From Mycoplana azooxidifex (lineage in GTDB: Bacteria > Pseudomonadota > Alphaproteobacteria > Rhizobiales > Rhizobiaceae), in NCBI RefSeq assembly GCF_014196765.1, contig NZ_JACIEE010000008.1, positions 248,001 to 312,000 of the forward strand: 64,000 nt of DNA, in the 5' to 3' direction. Position numbers and translations under genes: made by a program. Of this stretch, positions 17,300-25,980 are shown in pieces (within the stretch, counting starts at the first letter, position 1; the number at the start of each line of letters is the position of its first letter). Under the pieces are notes generated by a model, which saw only the letters and a program-made list of their open reading frames with translations, was not told where the DNA came from and did not search any database.

Positions 17300-18658
17300 T
17301 CACTCCGCCTTCAGCAACTCGCCCGCTTCGATCAGCACGAACTCGTTGTCGTCAGCCTTGTCGAGCGCACGGCCGGCGGAGAAGGGCAGGTTGTTGTCGT
17401 TGCCGACGACGATGTGGGTCTCGTCCACCCGGTCGACGTTCTCGATCGTGACGAACGGCATGTCGTAGAAGCCGTCGCCGCCGCCCTGGCGCTTCTTGTT
17501 GTCGGGGTCGGCGATCTTGAGGAGGTCGATGTAGCCGATCTTGCGCACGGCCTTGCCGACGTTCTCCTCGGTCATGGCGATCTTGTAGATCCGCTTCACC
17601 TTGGAGGCGACGGCGAAGCAGTCGGGCTTCGGGTCCTTCGGATCGGCGCAGGCCTTGTCGGCCGTACCGACACCGTTGTCGCGCTCGATCACCAGCGCCG
17701 TCGTCTCGTCCAGCATGTTGAAGTCGCCGATCGCCTCGCCGCCTTCGGCCAGCGGATACAGCCAGCTGCGGCCGGTCCAGGCCTTGGAGGCGACGTCGAG
17801 CTCGATGATGCGCAGCGCCGGGCGGCCGTCTGCCTGCTCGACGCTCTCGTTGTCCACCCAGAGCGGGCCTTCAAGCAGGCCGTAGAGCTTCGAACCGTCC
17901 TTCGACAGCGCGAGGCCCTCATAGCCGCCGGAACGCTTGACGTTGAAGGCCGGCATCTTCTTGGACGGATCGGCCTGGACCGTGAGCGTCGGATTGTCAG
18001 GCGAGGTCACCGGCTTGCCGTCGACTTCCGTGGCGATCACGTCGGTCAGCTTGCCGTCGAGGTCGAACTTGAGGATGTAGGGGCCGAATTCCTCGCCGAT
18101 CCAGAAGCCGTCCGCGACCGGCTGGATCGATTCCACGTCGAAGTCTGCGCCCGTCAGGTAGCGCGTTGCCGCACCTTCCATGACGATCGGGAAGGGCGCC
18201 TTCTTGTCCGGGTCGGAGAGGAAGACGGTCTTGACCGGCTCCAGCGTGCCCTTGTCCCAGTCGAGGCGGATGTTGTGGATCATCAGCATGGCGTCGGTGG
18301 AGTTGATCTTGCTGCCGAAGCCGTTGTCCGACAGCGACCAGAAGGTGCCGTCGTCCATGGTCTTGATGCCGGAGAAGCCCTGCATCGGCTGGCCGTCGAA
18401 GGGCAGTGCAAGACCCGTCTCGCGCACGCCGTCCTTGCCCATGACGGTGCCGAGCGCGTCTGCGCGCTTGCGGTCGGCGGTGGAGAACTTGCCGGACGTC
18501 TTCAGGTAGTCGGCGGCGTCCACCGGGGCGGCAATGATCGTGTTGGCCGGCAGGATCGCGTGGGCTTTCAGCGTGGCCGGAAATTCCTTCTCGTCGGCAA
18601 GGGCGGCGCCCGCCATCAGAAGCGAAAGGGCAGCGGTGGTCAGCAAGGTTCTGGTCAT
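17300..18658 (-). CDS. Esterase-like activity of phytase family protein (secreted)
   Basis: The 452-residue protein has a signal peptide (MTRTLLTTAALSLLMAGAALA, cut before DEKEFP). The mature part has the phytase-like beta-propeller features of this family: GFSGIKTMDDGTFWSLSDNG, FDVESIQPVADGFWIGEEFG, GYEGLALSKDGSKLYGLLEG and VVGNDNNLPFSAGR. Homologues are periplasmic or extracellular and are annotated as phytase-like esterases; the true substrate is unknown. The ATG at 18658 has a GGGGGAT ribosome-binding site. It is monocistronic, ending about 160 bases from the brnT start. Confidence 0.88.
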   Translation of the reverse strand: MTRTLLTTAALSLLMAGAALADEKEFPATLKAHAILPANTIIAAPVDAADYLKTSGKFSTADRKRADALGTVMGKDGVRETGLALPFDGQPMQGFSGIKTMDDGTFWSLSDNGFGSKINSTDAMLMIHNIRLDWDKGTLEPVKTVFLSDPDKKAPFPIVMEGAATRYLTGADFDVESIQPVADGFWIGEEFGPYILKFDLDGKLTDVIATEVDGKPVTSPDNPTLTVQADPSKKMPAFNVKRSGGYEGLALSKDGSKLYGLLEGPLWVDNESVEQADGRPALRIIELDVASKAWTGRSWLYPLAEGGEAIGDFNMLDETTALVIERDNGVGTADKACADPKDPKPDCFAVASKVKRIYKIAMTEENVGKAVRKIGYIDLLKIADPDNKKRQGGGDGFYDMPFVTIENVDRVDETHIVVGNDNNLPFSAGRALDKADDNEFVLIEAGELLKAE

Positions 18659-18808
18659 CGAAATGATCCCCCATGGGTTGGCATTGCGAGCAACCCGATA
18701 GGAGGGCCGCGTGAACGCGGCTTGACAGTTGGTTGAAGCTTTCATGACCGTCCCCAAAACCGGGCAGTGACAGGCTGGCCGCACCGGGCCTTGACCGGCC
18801 GGCGCTTC

Positions 18809-19309
18809 TCACTCGGCCGCGGAAGCCGCCCAGCGATACTGCGCGTCGGTCTGCACGGCACCCGGCCGAACCGCGCGGATGCGCTTCAGCGCCGCCTCGG
18901 GGGCCTCGCTGCGCTCGACCAGGAGCCGCAGCGCCACCATGCCGGCGCGGCCGTGGCCACCATGGCAATGGACGAGCACCGCGCCGCGGTCGTCGAGGAT
19001 CTCGTGCAACTGCGCCGAGAGGCCAGGCCATTCCACGAGCCCGCCGCCGGTCGGGCCGCCGAAGTCGCGGATCGGGAAGTGGAACCAGCCGATGCCGCGG
19101 GCCGCGAGTCTCAGCCCGAGGTCCTCGCAGCCCCGCGCCACCATCTCGCTGCGGTCGGTCATCGAGACGACTGTGTGTGCGCCCCAGTCCGAGATCGCCT
19201 GCAGGTCGCCGTCATAGGAATCGTTGCGGCCCGGGATGCGGCTGATGCCGATCCGCCCGCCGCCCGCAAGCGCTATGGTCGCGATCCTGAAGGGTTCCAG
19301 CGTGTCCAT
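18809..19309 (-). CDS. Dual-specificity/protein-tyrosine phosphatase family protein
   Basis: The 166-residue protein has the CX5R phosphatase loop HCHGGHGRAG with Cys115 and Arg121. An upstream Asp82 (FPIRDFGGP) suits the general acid. The domain covers nearly the whole protein, in the manner of small cyclin-dependent-kinase-inhibitor-3-like or atypical DSPs. The substrate may be a phosphoprotein or a small phospho-compound. No partner kinase is adjacent. Confidence 0.85.
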   Translation of the reverse strand: MDTLEPFRIATIALAGGGRIGISRIPGRNDSYDGDLQAISDWGAHTVVSMTDRSEMVARGCEDLGLRLAARGIGWFHFPIRDFGGPTGGGLVEWPGLSAQLHEILDDRGAVLVHCHGGHGRAGMVALRLLVERSEAPEAALKRIRAVRPGAVQTDAQYRWAASAAE

Positions 19310-19451
19310 GGCGGCATTTTATGCCTGGAGCCGGATAAATTCATCCCCCTTCGCCTACGCCGATCGGGCGGGGATGGGCGCTACCGGGACTGTGCCATTC
19401 CAGGTCCGCGATTGCGGTCCGCCCCCTGGCGGAAGCATGGGTGGGGGGGAA

Positions 19452-20087
19452 ATGGAATGTAGTGGGCATCCAGCCTCTGAAGCCGGTCGTCCGGTGGGTC
19501 TGCTTAACGCGAACTGGATCAAGGTCGCGCTGCTCGCCGACAAATACCAGCAGGTGGTTCTGAATGGCGGCGAGGGCGTCACCGATTCCACGGGCAAGGA
19601 TTCCGACAGCATCGTCTTTGCCGCCTTCACCAAGGCCCTCACCATCGACCTGAACGGCCAGCACGCGGTGAAGACGGGAAGCGGCGACTTCCACATCCGC
19701 AACTTCGAAAACGCCATGGGCGGGTCAGGCAAGGACACGATCATCGCGAGTGGCGACGTCAACGTCCTGTCCGGTGACGAGGGCGCTGATACGTTCGTGT
19801 TCGAAACGAGAACCGCTGCCAATGGTGACAGGATCCTGGACTTCAGCCAGACCGAAAAGGACCGGATCGACCTCTCCGCCATCGACGCCAACACGAAGGC
19901 GGGCGGCGGTCAGGCCTTTGCCTTCATCGGCAAGGCGGCTTTCCACGACAAGGCGGGCGAGTTGCGCTACGAGGTGAAGTCGGGCGACACCCGCATCCAG
20001 GGTGACATCAACGGCGACGGCGCTGCCGATTTCACCATCACCATCGACGCGAGCCTCACACTCAAGTCGGGCGATTTCCTTCTCTGA
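19452..20087 (+). CDS. Small RTX / M10 serralysin C-terminal-type calcium-binding protein
   Basis: The 211-residue reading uses the ATG at 19452, which has a GGGGGGGA run in front; GTG 19494 is an alternative. Two degenerate RTX nonapeptides (GGSGKDTII, SGDEGADTFVF) are followed by the conserved M10-C block DRILDFSQTEKDRIDLSAID, then GDINGDGAADFTITI and a short C-terminus ending DFLL. That ending is typical of type I secretion substrates. Full-length relatives usually carry a protease or long repeat region first, so this is either a minimal secreted Ca-binding protein or the surviving 3' end of a larger gene. No type I secretion genes are nearby. Confidence 0.6.
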   Translation: MECSGHPASEAGRPVGLLNANWIKVALLADKYQQVVLNGGEGVTDSTGKDSDSIVFAAFTKALTIDLNGQHAVKTGSGDFHIRNFENAMGGSGKDTIIASGDVNVLSGDEGADTFVFETRTAANGDRILDFSQTEKDRIDLSAIDANTKAGGGQAFAFIGKAAFHDKAGELRYEVKSGDTRIQGDINGDGAADFTITIDASLTLKSGDFLL

Positions 20088-20165
20088 CGAAGAGGAGGGG
20101 CCGGACCTCCGGCCCCACTAGAGCACGTCCCCCGTCCCCGGGAGGTGGGGTTCTATTCGACAGCG

Positions 20166-20291
20166 TCACTTCTTCTTGATCGTGCTCTCGCTGCTCTTCA
20201 CCTGCGAGCCGAGGGTTGGTGCCGTTTTATCGGCCTTGTCCTTCTTCGGCTTGCGAGCCTCCTTGTTGCTGCGTACCTGACCCTTAGCCAT
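20166..20291 (-). CDS. Small basic conserved protein (41 aa)
   Basis: The ATG at 20291 follows AGGAG by eight bases. The product, MAKGQVRSNKEARKPKKDKA and on to SSESTIKKK, is very rich in Lys. Short proteins with this MAKGQ-RSNKEARKPKK start are widespread in alphaproteobacteria and have no known function; the charge suggests nucleic-acid or ribosome contact. It lies directly after rnd on the same strand. Confidence 0.75.
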   Translation of the reverse strand: MAKGQVRSNKEARKPKKDKADKTAPTLGSQVKSSESTIKKK

Positions 20292-20357
20292 CACCTGAAC
20301 TCCTCTGGTTGATGAACAAGCATTACCCCCATTCATCCCGCTATCCAAGGGTAGCGC

Positions 20358-21509
20358 TTAGAGTTCGACGGCCTCGATCTTCTTGTTGACGAAGCGCAGG
20401 CCCACCTTGCCACCGATCAGGTCGAGGGCGACGGCGCCGAACAGTTCCCGCCGCCAGCCGTGCAGGGCGGGAACGTCGGCTTCCTCGCCGTCGATGGCGA
20501 TCTTTTCCAGGTCGTCGCTGTTGGCGATGATCTTGGCGGCGACGCCCTGCTTCTCCGAGACGAGCTTCAACAGGACCTTGAGCATCTCGCTTGCGGCGGC
20601 AGCGCCCTCGGGCACGTGTGGCTGGCGGGGCAGGCGGGGAAGGTCCGTCTTCGGCGTGTCCAACGCCTCCCGGATCGCCTCCAGCAGGGCCGTGCCCGAC
20701 TGCGAGCGTTCCCAGCCCTTGGGGATCGTGCGAAGCCGTCCGAGCGCCTCGGCATCGGCCGGCTGCTGCTGGGCGATCTCGTAGATCGTGTCGTCCTTGA
20801 GGATGCGCGAGCGCGGCACGTTGCGCGCGCGCGCCTCGCGTTCGCGCCAGGCCGCGACCTTTTGCAGGACAAGCAGTTCCACCGGTTTCTTCACCCGCAT
20901 CTTCAACCGCTTCCAGGCGTCGTCCGGGTGGATGTCGTAGGTGCCGGGCGCCTCCAGCACGGCCATCTCTTCGGCGACCCAGAGGTTGCGCCCTTCCTGT
21001 TCCAGCTTGGCGTTCAGGAACTGGTAGACGTCGCGCAGGTGGGTGACGTCGGCAAGCGCATACTCGAGTTGCTTGTCCGTCAGCGGCCGTCGGCTCCAGT
21101 CGGTGAAGCGCGACGACTTGTCGATCTGCACGCCCTTGGTCTTCTGCACGAGCTGGTCGTAGGAGACGCTGTCGCCGAAGCCGCAGACCATGGCGGCGAC
21201 CTGCGTGTCGAAGATCGGGTGCGGGATCAGCTTGCCGAGATTGTAGATGATCTCGAGGTCCTGCCGGGCGGCATGGAACACCTTGACCACGCTCGTATCG
21301 GCCATCAGTGCGAAGAACGGCGAAAGGTCGATGCCCTTGGCCATCGGATCGACGATCACAGCCGTCTCCGGGCCTGCCAGCTGGACCAGGCAGAGCACCG
21401 GCCAGAAGGTGGTCTCGCGCAGGAATTCCGTATCGATGGTCAGGTAGTCGGACTTTGCGAGCAGCGCACAGGCTTCGGCCAGGGCTGCGGTTGTTTCGAT
21501 GATTTGCAT
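20358..21509 (-). CDS. rnd: Ribonuclease D
   Basis: The 383-residue protein has the DEDDy exonuclease domain: Exo I DTEFLRE (near residue 26), Exo II FHAARQDLEII, and Exo III YALADVTHL with the catalytic Tyr. Two HRDC-like regions follow in the C-terminal half (PVELLVLQKVAAWRERE and a later helical part). It trims 3' ends of tRNA precursors. ATG 21509 gives the family length; the open frame extends further upstream without a better start. Confidence 0.95.
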   Translation of the reverse strand: MQIIETTAALAEACALLAKSDYLTIDTEFLRETTFWPVLCLVQLAGPETAVIVDPMAKGIDLSPFFALMADTSVVKVFHAARQDLEIIYNLGKLIPHPIFDTQVAAMVCGFGDSVSYDQLVQKTKGVQIDKSSRFTDWSRRPLTDKQLEYALADVTHLRDVYQFLNAKLEQEGRNLWVAEEMAVLEAPGTYDIHPDDAWKRLKMRVKKPVELLVLQKVAAWREREARARNVPRSRILKDDTIYEIAQQQPADAEALGRLRTIPKGWERSQSGTALLEAIREALDTPKTDLPRLPRQPHVPEGAAAASEMLKVLLKLVSEKQGVAAKIIANSDDLEKIAIDGEEADVPALHGWRRELFGAVALDLIGGKVGLRFVNKKIEAVEL

Positions 21510-21596
21510 CAATGTGCTCAAGCGACGGCTGGTTTCAAAGATCAGATGATTTACCTGCTCCACCATTTTGCCACAATCAAAAACTGCGGATGGCGC

Positions 21597-22994
21597 TCAG
21601 GTTACCGTAACGTAACTGCTCATGCCGGTCTTCTGGTGCTCGATGATGTGGCAATGCAGCATCCAGGCGCCGGGATTGTCGGCGACGAGCGCAAGGTCGG
21701 CCGTCTCGTCAGGCTGCAGCAGGATCGTGTCGGTGGCATGGCCGATCAGCCGCGGCTGGTTGGAGGCGACGATGTGGAAACTCATCCCGTGCAGGTGGAC
21801 CGGGTGGGTATGCGGCGTGCGGTTGGCGACCCGGAAGATGTAGCTCCTGCCGCGTTTCAGTTCGGCGAGCGGAGCGACGCCGTCGGCCGTGTCGCCCGGC
21901 CAGGCGACCCGGTTGATCGCCCAGAACGTGTAGCCGAGCGAGCCGCAGATGCTCTCCTTCGCCCCGTGCTCGGCGGTGGCGGTGAAGTCCATCGGGATGA
22001 TCTCGGCAGCCTTCAGGTCGGCCACCGGTATCGGGTTTGCCGGCAGCGGCCCGACGTCCTCCAGCGACCGCCCGGCGCTCGCGCCGACTGCGCGGAAACT
22101 GGCGACGGTCCAGGGCGTGCTGCCCTTGACGTTGGTGAGCGTGGCGATCTCGCCCTCGGTGTCGGGCATGCGCAGCACGAAGTCCAGCCGCTGGCCGGGG
22201 CCGACGTCCTGCAGGTCGAGCGGGATGGGCGCCTGCAGCGGATTGCCGTCCAGGGCGATGACCTTGCCCGCTCCGCCTTCGAGAGCGAGCCGGTAGACGC
22301 GGGTCACGTCCGTGGCGGCGATGCGGACGCGGACCAATCCGCCCGCCGGCGCGTCATAGGCGGGTGCGGCGCGCCAGTTGGTGGTGCGCACCGTGCCGAA
22401 GGTGCCGCTGCGGGCGGCGTCGCGCGGCTTGAATGGGGCGATGAACTGCCCGTCGCCGCCGAGCCGGAAGTCGCGCAGGTTGAGCACGATCTCCGCGTCG
22501 AACACCGGATCGGCCGGGTCCTCGACGACGATGACGCCGGTCAGGCCGCGGCCCATCTGCGTCAGCGTGTTGCAGTGGGGGTGATACCAGAAGGTGCCTG
22601 CGTCGGGCGGGGTGAAGCGGTAGTCGAACGTGTCGCCGGGATAGACATAGGGCTGCGTCATCTCCGGGACGCCGTCCATGGCGTTGGCGATCCGCAAGCC
22701 GTGCCAGTGCACGGTCGTCGGCTCCTTCAGCCGGTTCACCAGCCTTGCCGAAAATTCCTCGCCCTTGCGCATCCGCAGCACCGGCGGCGCGCCTTCGCCC
22801 GCCGTGCCGAGGCGATAGGACATCATCCCCCCGGTCGCGGTCTCCCCGGTCAGCAGCGCGTTGCCCTCATAGGCTATGAGTTCTTTCGGCGCACCGGCGA
22901 GCGCCCGGCCCACCGAGGGCAAGGCCAGTTCTGCCCCGTAAGCACTGGCGGCAATCGCGGAACTCTTCAGAAGCGTACGGCGGCTGATCGGCAT
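21597..22994 (-). CDS. Multicopper oxidase (Tat-exported)
   Basis: The 465-residue protein starts MPISRRTLLKSSAIAAS, a twin-arginine leader. Copper-binding motifs are complete: HWHG (96-99), WYHPHC (His138, His140), HPVHLHGMSFH near 405 and HCHIIEHQKTGM near the C-terminus. The last motif holds the type 1 copper Cys, His and Met. It is a periplasmic laccase/CopA/CueO-like or bilirubin-oxidase-like enzyme; there is no Met-rich loop of the CueO type visible. It lies 88 bases downstream of an MFS gene on the same strand. Confidence 0.92.
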   Translation of the reverse strand: MPISRRTLLKSSAIAASAYGAELALPSVGRALAGAPKELIAYEGNALLTGETATGGMMSYRLGTAGEGAPPVLRMRKGEEFSARLVNRLKEPTTVHWHGLRIANAMDGVPEMTQPYVYPGDTFDYRFTPPDAGTFWYHPHCNTLTQMGRGLTGVIVVEDPADPVFDAEIVLNLRDFRLGGDGQFIAPFKPRDAARSGTFGTVRTTNWRAAPAYDAPAGGLVRVRIAATDVTRVYRLALEGGAGKVIALDGNPLQAPIPLDLQDVGPGQRLDFVLRMPDTEGEIATLTNVKGSTPWTVASFRAVGASAGRSLEDVGPLPANPIPVADLKAAEIIPMDFTATAEHGAKESICGSLGYTFWAINRVAWPGDTADGVAPLAELKRGRSYIFRVANRTPHTHPVHLHGMSFHIVASNQPRLIGHATDTILLQPDETADLALVADNPGAWMLHCHIIEHQKTGMSSYVTVT

Positions 22995-23082
22995 GGGCGG
23001 GTCCCGGTCTGAAACGACGCCCCTGCATAATCCTGATCGTCGCACTCATCAATACGGCGGATCGGAACCTGATGTCGCAGGC

Positions 23083-24333
23083 TCATCGCCCCCCGTCGGG
23101 TCCCTTGCCGTTGCGCTCCGCGCCGGCGAGCTTGTTGAAGAAGGCCGAGGTGCGCAGCAGGTTGCGGAAGCGTCCGTGCCGCTGCTCCGCAGGCACGCCC
23201 GGCCGTGCGCCCATGCGCAGCACCGTGTAGGCCATGAACATCACCATGATGACGGCCGTGTAGATGAACATCGCGTCCGGTCCGAAGATGTCGAGCAGCA
23301 CCGAGGCGAACAGCGGGCCGATGATCGCGCCGATCGACCAGAAGAACAGCATGCCGGCGGAGACCAGCGCATGTTCGCCTTCGCCCGCATGGTCGTTGGC
23401 ATGCGCCGAGCAGAGCGAGTAGAGCGGCATGGCAAAGGCACCGAAGACGAAGATGCCGGCGAGGTTCATCCACTCGTCGCCGCCGGCGAAGATCGCCAGG
23501 AACAGGGCGGCGAGCGTGGCCCCGAGGGTCGCGACCAGGATGATCACGCGCCGGTCGAACCTGTCCGAATAGAGCCCGAGCGGATATTGCAGCACCACGC
23601 CGCCGATGATGCCGGCGCTCATGAAGCTTGCGATCTCCGTCACCGACAGTCCGATCTGCTCGCCGTAGATCGGCCCGAGCGAGCGGAAGGCGGCATTGGT
23701 CAGGCCGACGACAATGCAGCCGATCGTCGCCAGCGGCGAGATGTTCCAGAGCTTCTTCACGTCGAAGCGGATCGCCTCGGGCGCGACCGGTGCGGACCGG
23801 TCGGCGAGCGAAATCGGGACGAGCGACAAGGACAGCGCCATCGAGACGATGGCAAACAGCTGGAAGCCGCCGATGCCGACGCCCGGGATCAGATACTGCG
23901 CCGCCGTCACCGAGCCGAGGTCGACGAGGCGGTAGAGGGAGAGCGTGCGCGCCCGGTTGGCATTGGTGACGCTGGCGTTCAGCCAGCTCTCGACGGTTGC
24001 AAACAGGCAGGCGAAGCAGAGCCCCGCGAGCAGGCGCATGAAGAACCAGAAGGTCGGGTCGATCACGAGCAGCATCGCGATCGCCGAGGCCGATGCGATC
24101 GCCGCCATTGCCGAAAACGTGCGGATATGCCCGATCGCTCTCAGCACCCGGGTCACGTAGATGCAGCCGACCGCAAAGCCGATGTTGTAGCCGGCGCCGA
24201 CGAGGCCGATCAGCGAGGTCGAAAACCCCTCGTGCGAGGCGCGCAGCGAGATGAAGGTCCCCTGCAGCCCGTTGCCGCCGATCAGGATTCCGGCAGTGAT
24301 CAGCAGGGGGACGAGGGGGCGGATATGGCTCAT
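23083..24333 (-). CDS. MFS transporter (YcaD-like)
   Basis: The 416-residue protein begins MSHIRPLVPLLITAGILIGG and has twelve predicted spans. The loop after span 2 is TRVLRAIGHIRTF and an internal loop reads GLYSDRFDRRVIIL (MFS A-like motif). The pattern NGLQGTFISLRASHEGFSTS fits the YcaD/UPF0226 group of uncharacterised MFS proteins. The substrate is unknown. It is upstream of the multicopper oxidase gene and could be co-transcribed with it. Confidence 0.85.
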   Translation of the reverse strand: MSHIRPLVPLLITAGILIGGNGLQGTFISLRASHEGFSTSLIGLVGAGYNIGFAVGCIYVTRVLRAIGHIRTFSAMAAIASASAIAMLLVIDPTFWFFMRLLAGLCFACLFATVESWLNASVTNANRARTLSLYRLVDLGSVTAAQYLIPGVGIGGFQLFAIVSMALSLSLVPISLADRSAPVAPEAIRFDVKKLWNISPLATIGCIVVGLTNAAFRSLGPIYGEQIGLSVTEIASFMSAGIIGGVVLQYPLGLYSDRFDRRVIILVATLGATLAALFLAIFAGGDEWMNLAGIFVFGAFAMPLYSLCSAHANDHAGEGEHALVSAGMLFFWSIGAIIGPLFASVLLDIFGPDAMFIYTAVIMVMFMAYTVLRMGARPGVPAEQRHGRFRNLLRTSAFFNKLAGAERNGKGPDGGR

Positions 24334-24610
24334 TCTGCTGCCGGGGAGGGGAATCGGGGGCGCCGCGCAATGGATAGTGATGTCTACAGGCGAAACTGAC
24401 CCGGCGACAGGGCAATTCGGGACAGCGGAGAAATATTTGAGGCCGGCCAGGCTCGGCAACGAACCTGATATTGGCATGGACCAAGAGCGACGGGTCCTTG
24501 CCTTCGGGAGATTTAGGCACGAGTATCGGCTGCAACGATCCCGGTCGATGGCAGGGGGTCGCCGGGGCCCCGGACGGATACGGCCAACGGGGCAGGATGA
24601 AAGGCAAGCG

Positions 24611-24955
24611 ATGATCCTGTCGAGGCACTGGACACTGGCGGTCGCAGCCGCAGCGGAAGCGGCGACCGGGCTGGCATTTCTGGCCGCACCGTCGACTGTC
24701 GGGCGGTTCCTGTTCGGTGCGGAGATCGGCGGTGCGGGCGTTCCGGCGGCGCGGGTGGCCGGTATCGCCCTGATTGCGCTGGCGATCGCCAGCTGGCGCG
24801 GTTCGCCGCTGCAGGCCATGCTCTTCTACAATGCCGCCGCCACGCTCTACCTGGCCTGGCTCGGCCTTGCCGGCACCTTCGTCGGCGTCTTCCTGTGGCC
24901 CGCCGTCGTCTTTCATGCCGTTCTCACTGTCCTGCTTGCAGCAGGTCGGAGATGA
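24611..24955 (+). CDS. Small integral membrane protein (114 aa)
   Basis: The protein is almost entirely hydrophobic with about four membrane helices: residues 5-25, 40-60 (AARVAGIALIALAIASW), 68-85 and 88-110. A GG-AK-type ribosome-binding site (AAGG) precedes ATG 24611. It resembles DUF4345-like four-helix membrane proteins in layout, but I cannot confirm the family. It is divergent from the MFS gene and stands alone. Confidence 0.65.
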   Translation: MILSRHWTLAVAAAAEAATGLAFLAAPSTVGRFLFGAEIGGAGVPAARVAGIALIALAIASWRGSPLQAMLFYNAAATLYLAWLGLAGTFVGVFLWPAVVFHAVLTVLLAAGRR

Positions 24956-25483
24956 AGCGCTGACCGTCGGGACGACGGATGGAATTTCGGCAATCGATTC
25001 AAAGGCTGGCGCCGCCGGCCATGCCCGCAAGCCACCGCCGGGTCATACTGATGGCCGTTCCGTCACGGATACACCGCGAGGCGTCGCGGCGAGGCGGAGC
25101 CGACGCCTTGTGCGAGGGAGGGACGCGTTTCCTCGCATGGAGGGGTCCGCAGAAAGGCCTTCCTCTGGAGACGGCGGGATAATCCCGAGTTGCGCTCCGG
25201 ACGTGTCCGGGTGGCACACAGGTCAGTTGCCGGCGCAAACCGCCTGCGGCTGGAGCAGATTGGCGGAGTTGCGGACAAAAACCGTCGAACGGGGCGCTGA
25301 AAGGTGCCACACAACTATACTCAGATGAGGCAGCTTCCAGCGCCCCGTCCGAACCATGCGCATGACACATGACCCAGGGCACACAACGCGGGCGGAGCTT
25401 CCGTCGCGCGCACGCCCATTGCTGTCCGATGGCCACGAGGTGATCGCGGAGAAGCTCCCGGGAAAGACGGATAAGCTGCCGGC
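24956..25483. other. Gene-free stretch before a 31-codon ORF
   Basis: These 528 bases contain only shadow frames with no protein-like composition on either strand. No tRNA, terminator or long repeat was found. Composition is slightly lower in GC than flanking genes. Confidence 0.45.
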
Positions 25484-25579
25484 CTATCGGCCGTTCAGGT
25501 CGGTGACGACCCAGCGGTAGAAATAATAGATCGCGACCGAGGTGACGAGCAGGGGCCACATAGGGACGAGTTCAGGCAT
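25484..25579 (-). CDS. Putative single-span miniprotein (31 aa)
   Basis: An ATG at 25579 opens a 31-codon frame: MPELVPMWPLLVTSVAIYYF, then YRWVVTDLNGR and a stop. One 16-residue hydrophobic segment flanked by an Arg on the inner side makes a credible membrane miniprotein. The ribosome-binding site is weak (AGAG at about -9). It is too short to score by length. It lies alone in a 1 kb interval that otherwise has no gene. Confidence 0.4.
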   Translation of the reverse strand: MPELVPMWPLLVTSVAIYYFYRWVVTDLNGR

Positions 25580-25980
25580 GAGATCGCTCTGGGACTGGCG
25601 GGCGTTTCCGCGCCGCCGTTCGGATCGCGGCGCGGCGCAGACAGGGTTAATGAAGTCTTCATGCTCGCTCTCCGGCCGGCGGGCAAGTCCTCAAGAAGTT
25701 GTTCACATACTGTTTTGCAGGTCCTGTGTCCTTTTTCACCACGCCTGCCGGAGAGGACCCGCCGCACGCGCTGCTCAAATGGAGCCTCGGCCAAGCGTCC
25801 GGGTTAAGCCCTCCCCCTTGTGGGGAGGGTGGGGTGGGGTCTTCATTCCTATGCGATTGCCCCGGGCGTTCCCGCCGCAAGCCTTGACAAATCGGACCGG
25901 TCATGCGCTTTTCCGCCCGATTTTGAAGACGCGCGGCCCCGCTTTCCCGATCTGGCCGCGCCGCATTCCAGGATAGAACA
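25580..25980. other. aspS upstream region with one palindromic repeat
   Basis: No gene was seen in these 401 bases. A short palindrome lies at 25809-25829. No T-box or other leader structure was recognised before aspS, and the aspS ribosome-binding site is weak. Confidence 0.45.
25809..25829 (+). repeat. CCCTCCCC/GGGGAGGG palindrome
   Basis: CCCTCCCC-CTTGT-GGGGAGGG is a perfect 8-base inverted repeat followed by a GGGTGGGG run. This form is common between genes in Rhizobiales and is probably a dispersed intergenic repeat. It has no T-tract and is not a good terminator. Confidence 0.5.

Noticed and set aside
20460-23012. 850-codon plus-strand frame over rnd and the multicopper oxidase
   Set aside because: Runs opposite two well-defined genes and has low-complexity composition; no motif recognised.
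24956-25559. Long frames on both strands in the 25 kb gap (184 and 186 codons)
   Set aside because: Both are rich in Arg, Pro, Cys and Ser without any conserved pattern, lack ribosome-binding sites and overlap each other.
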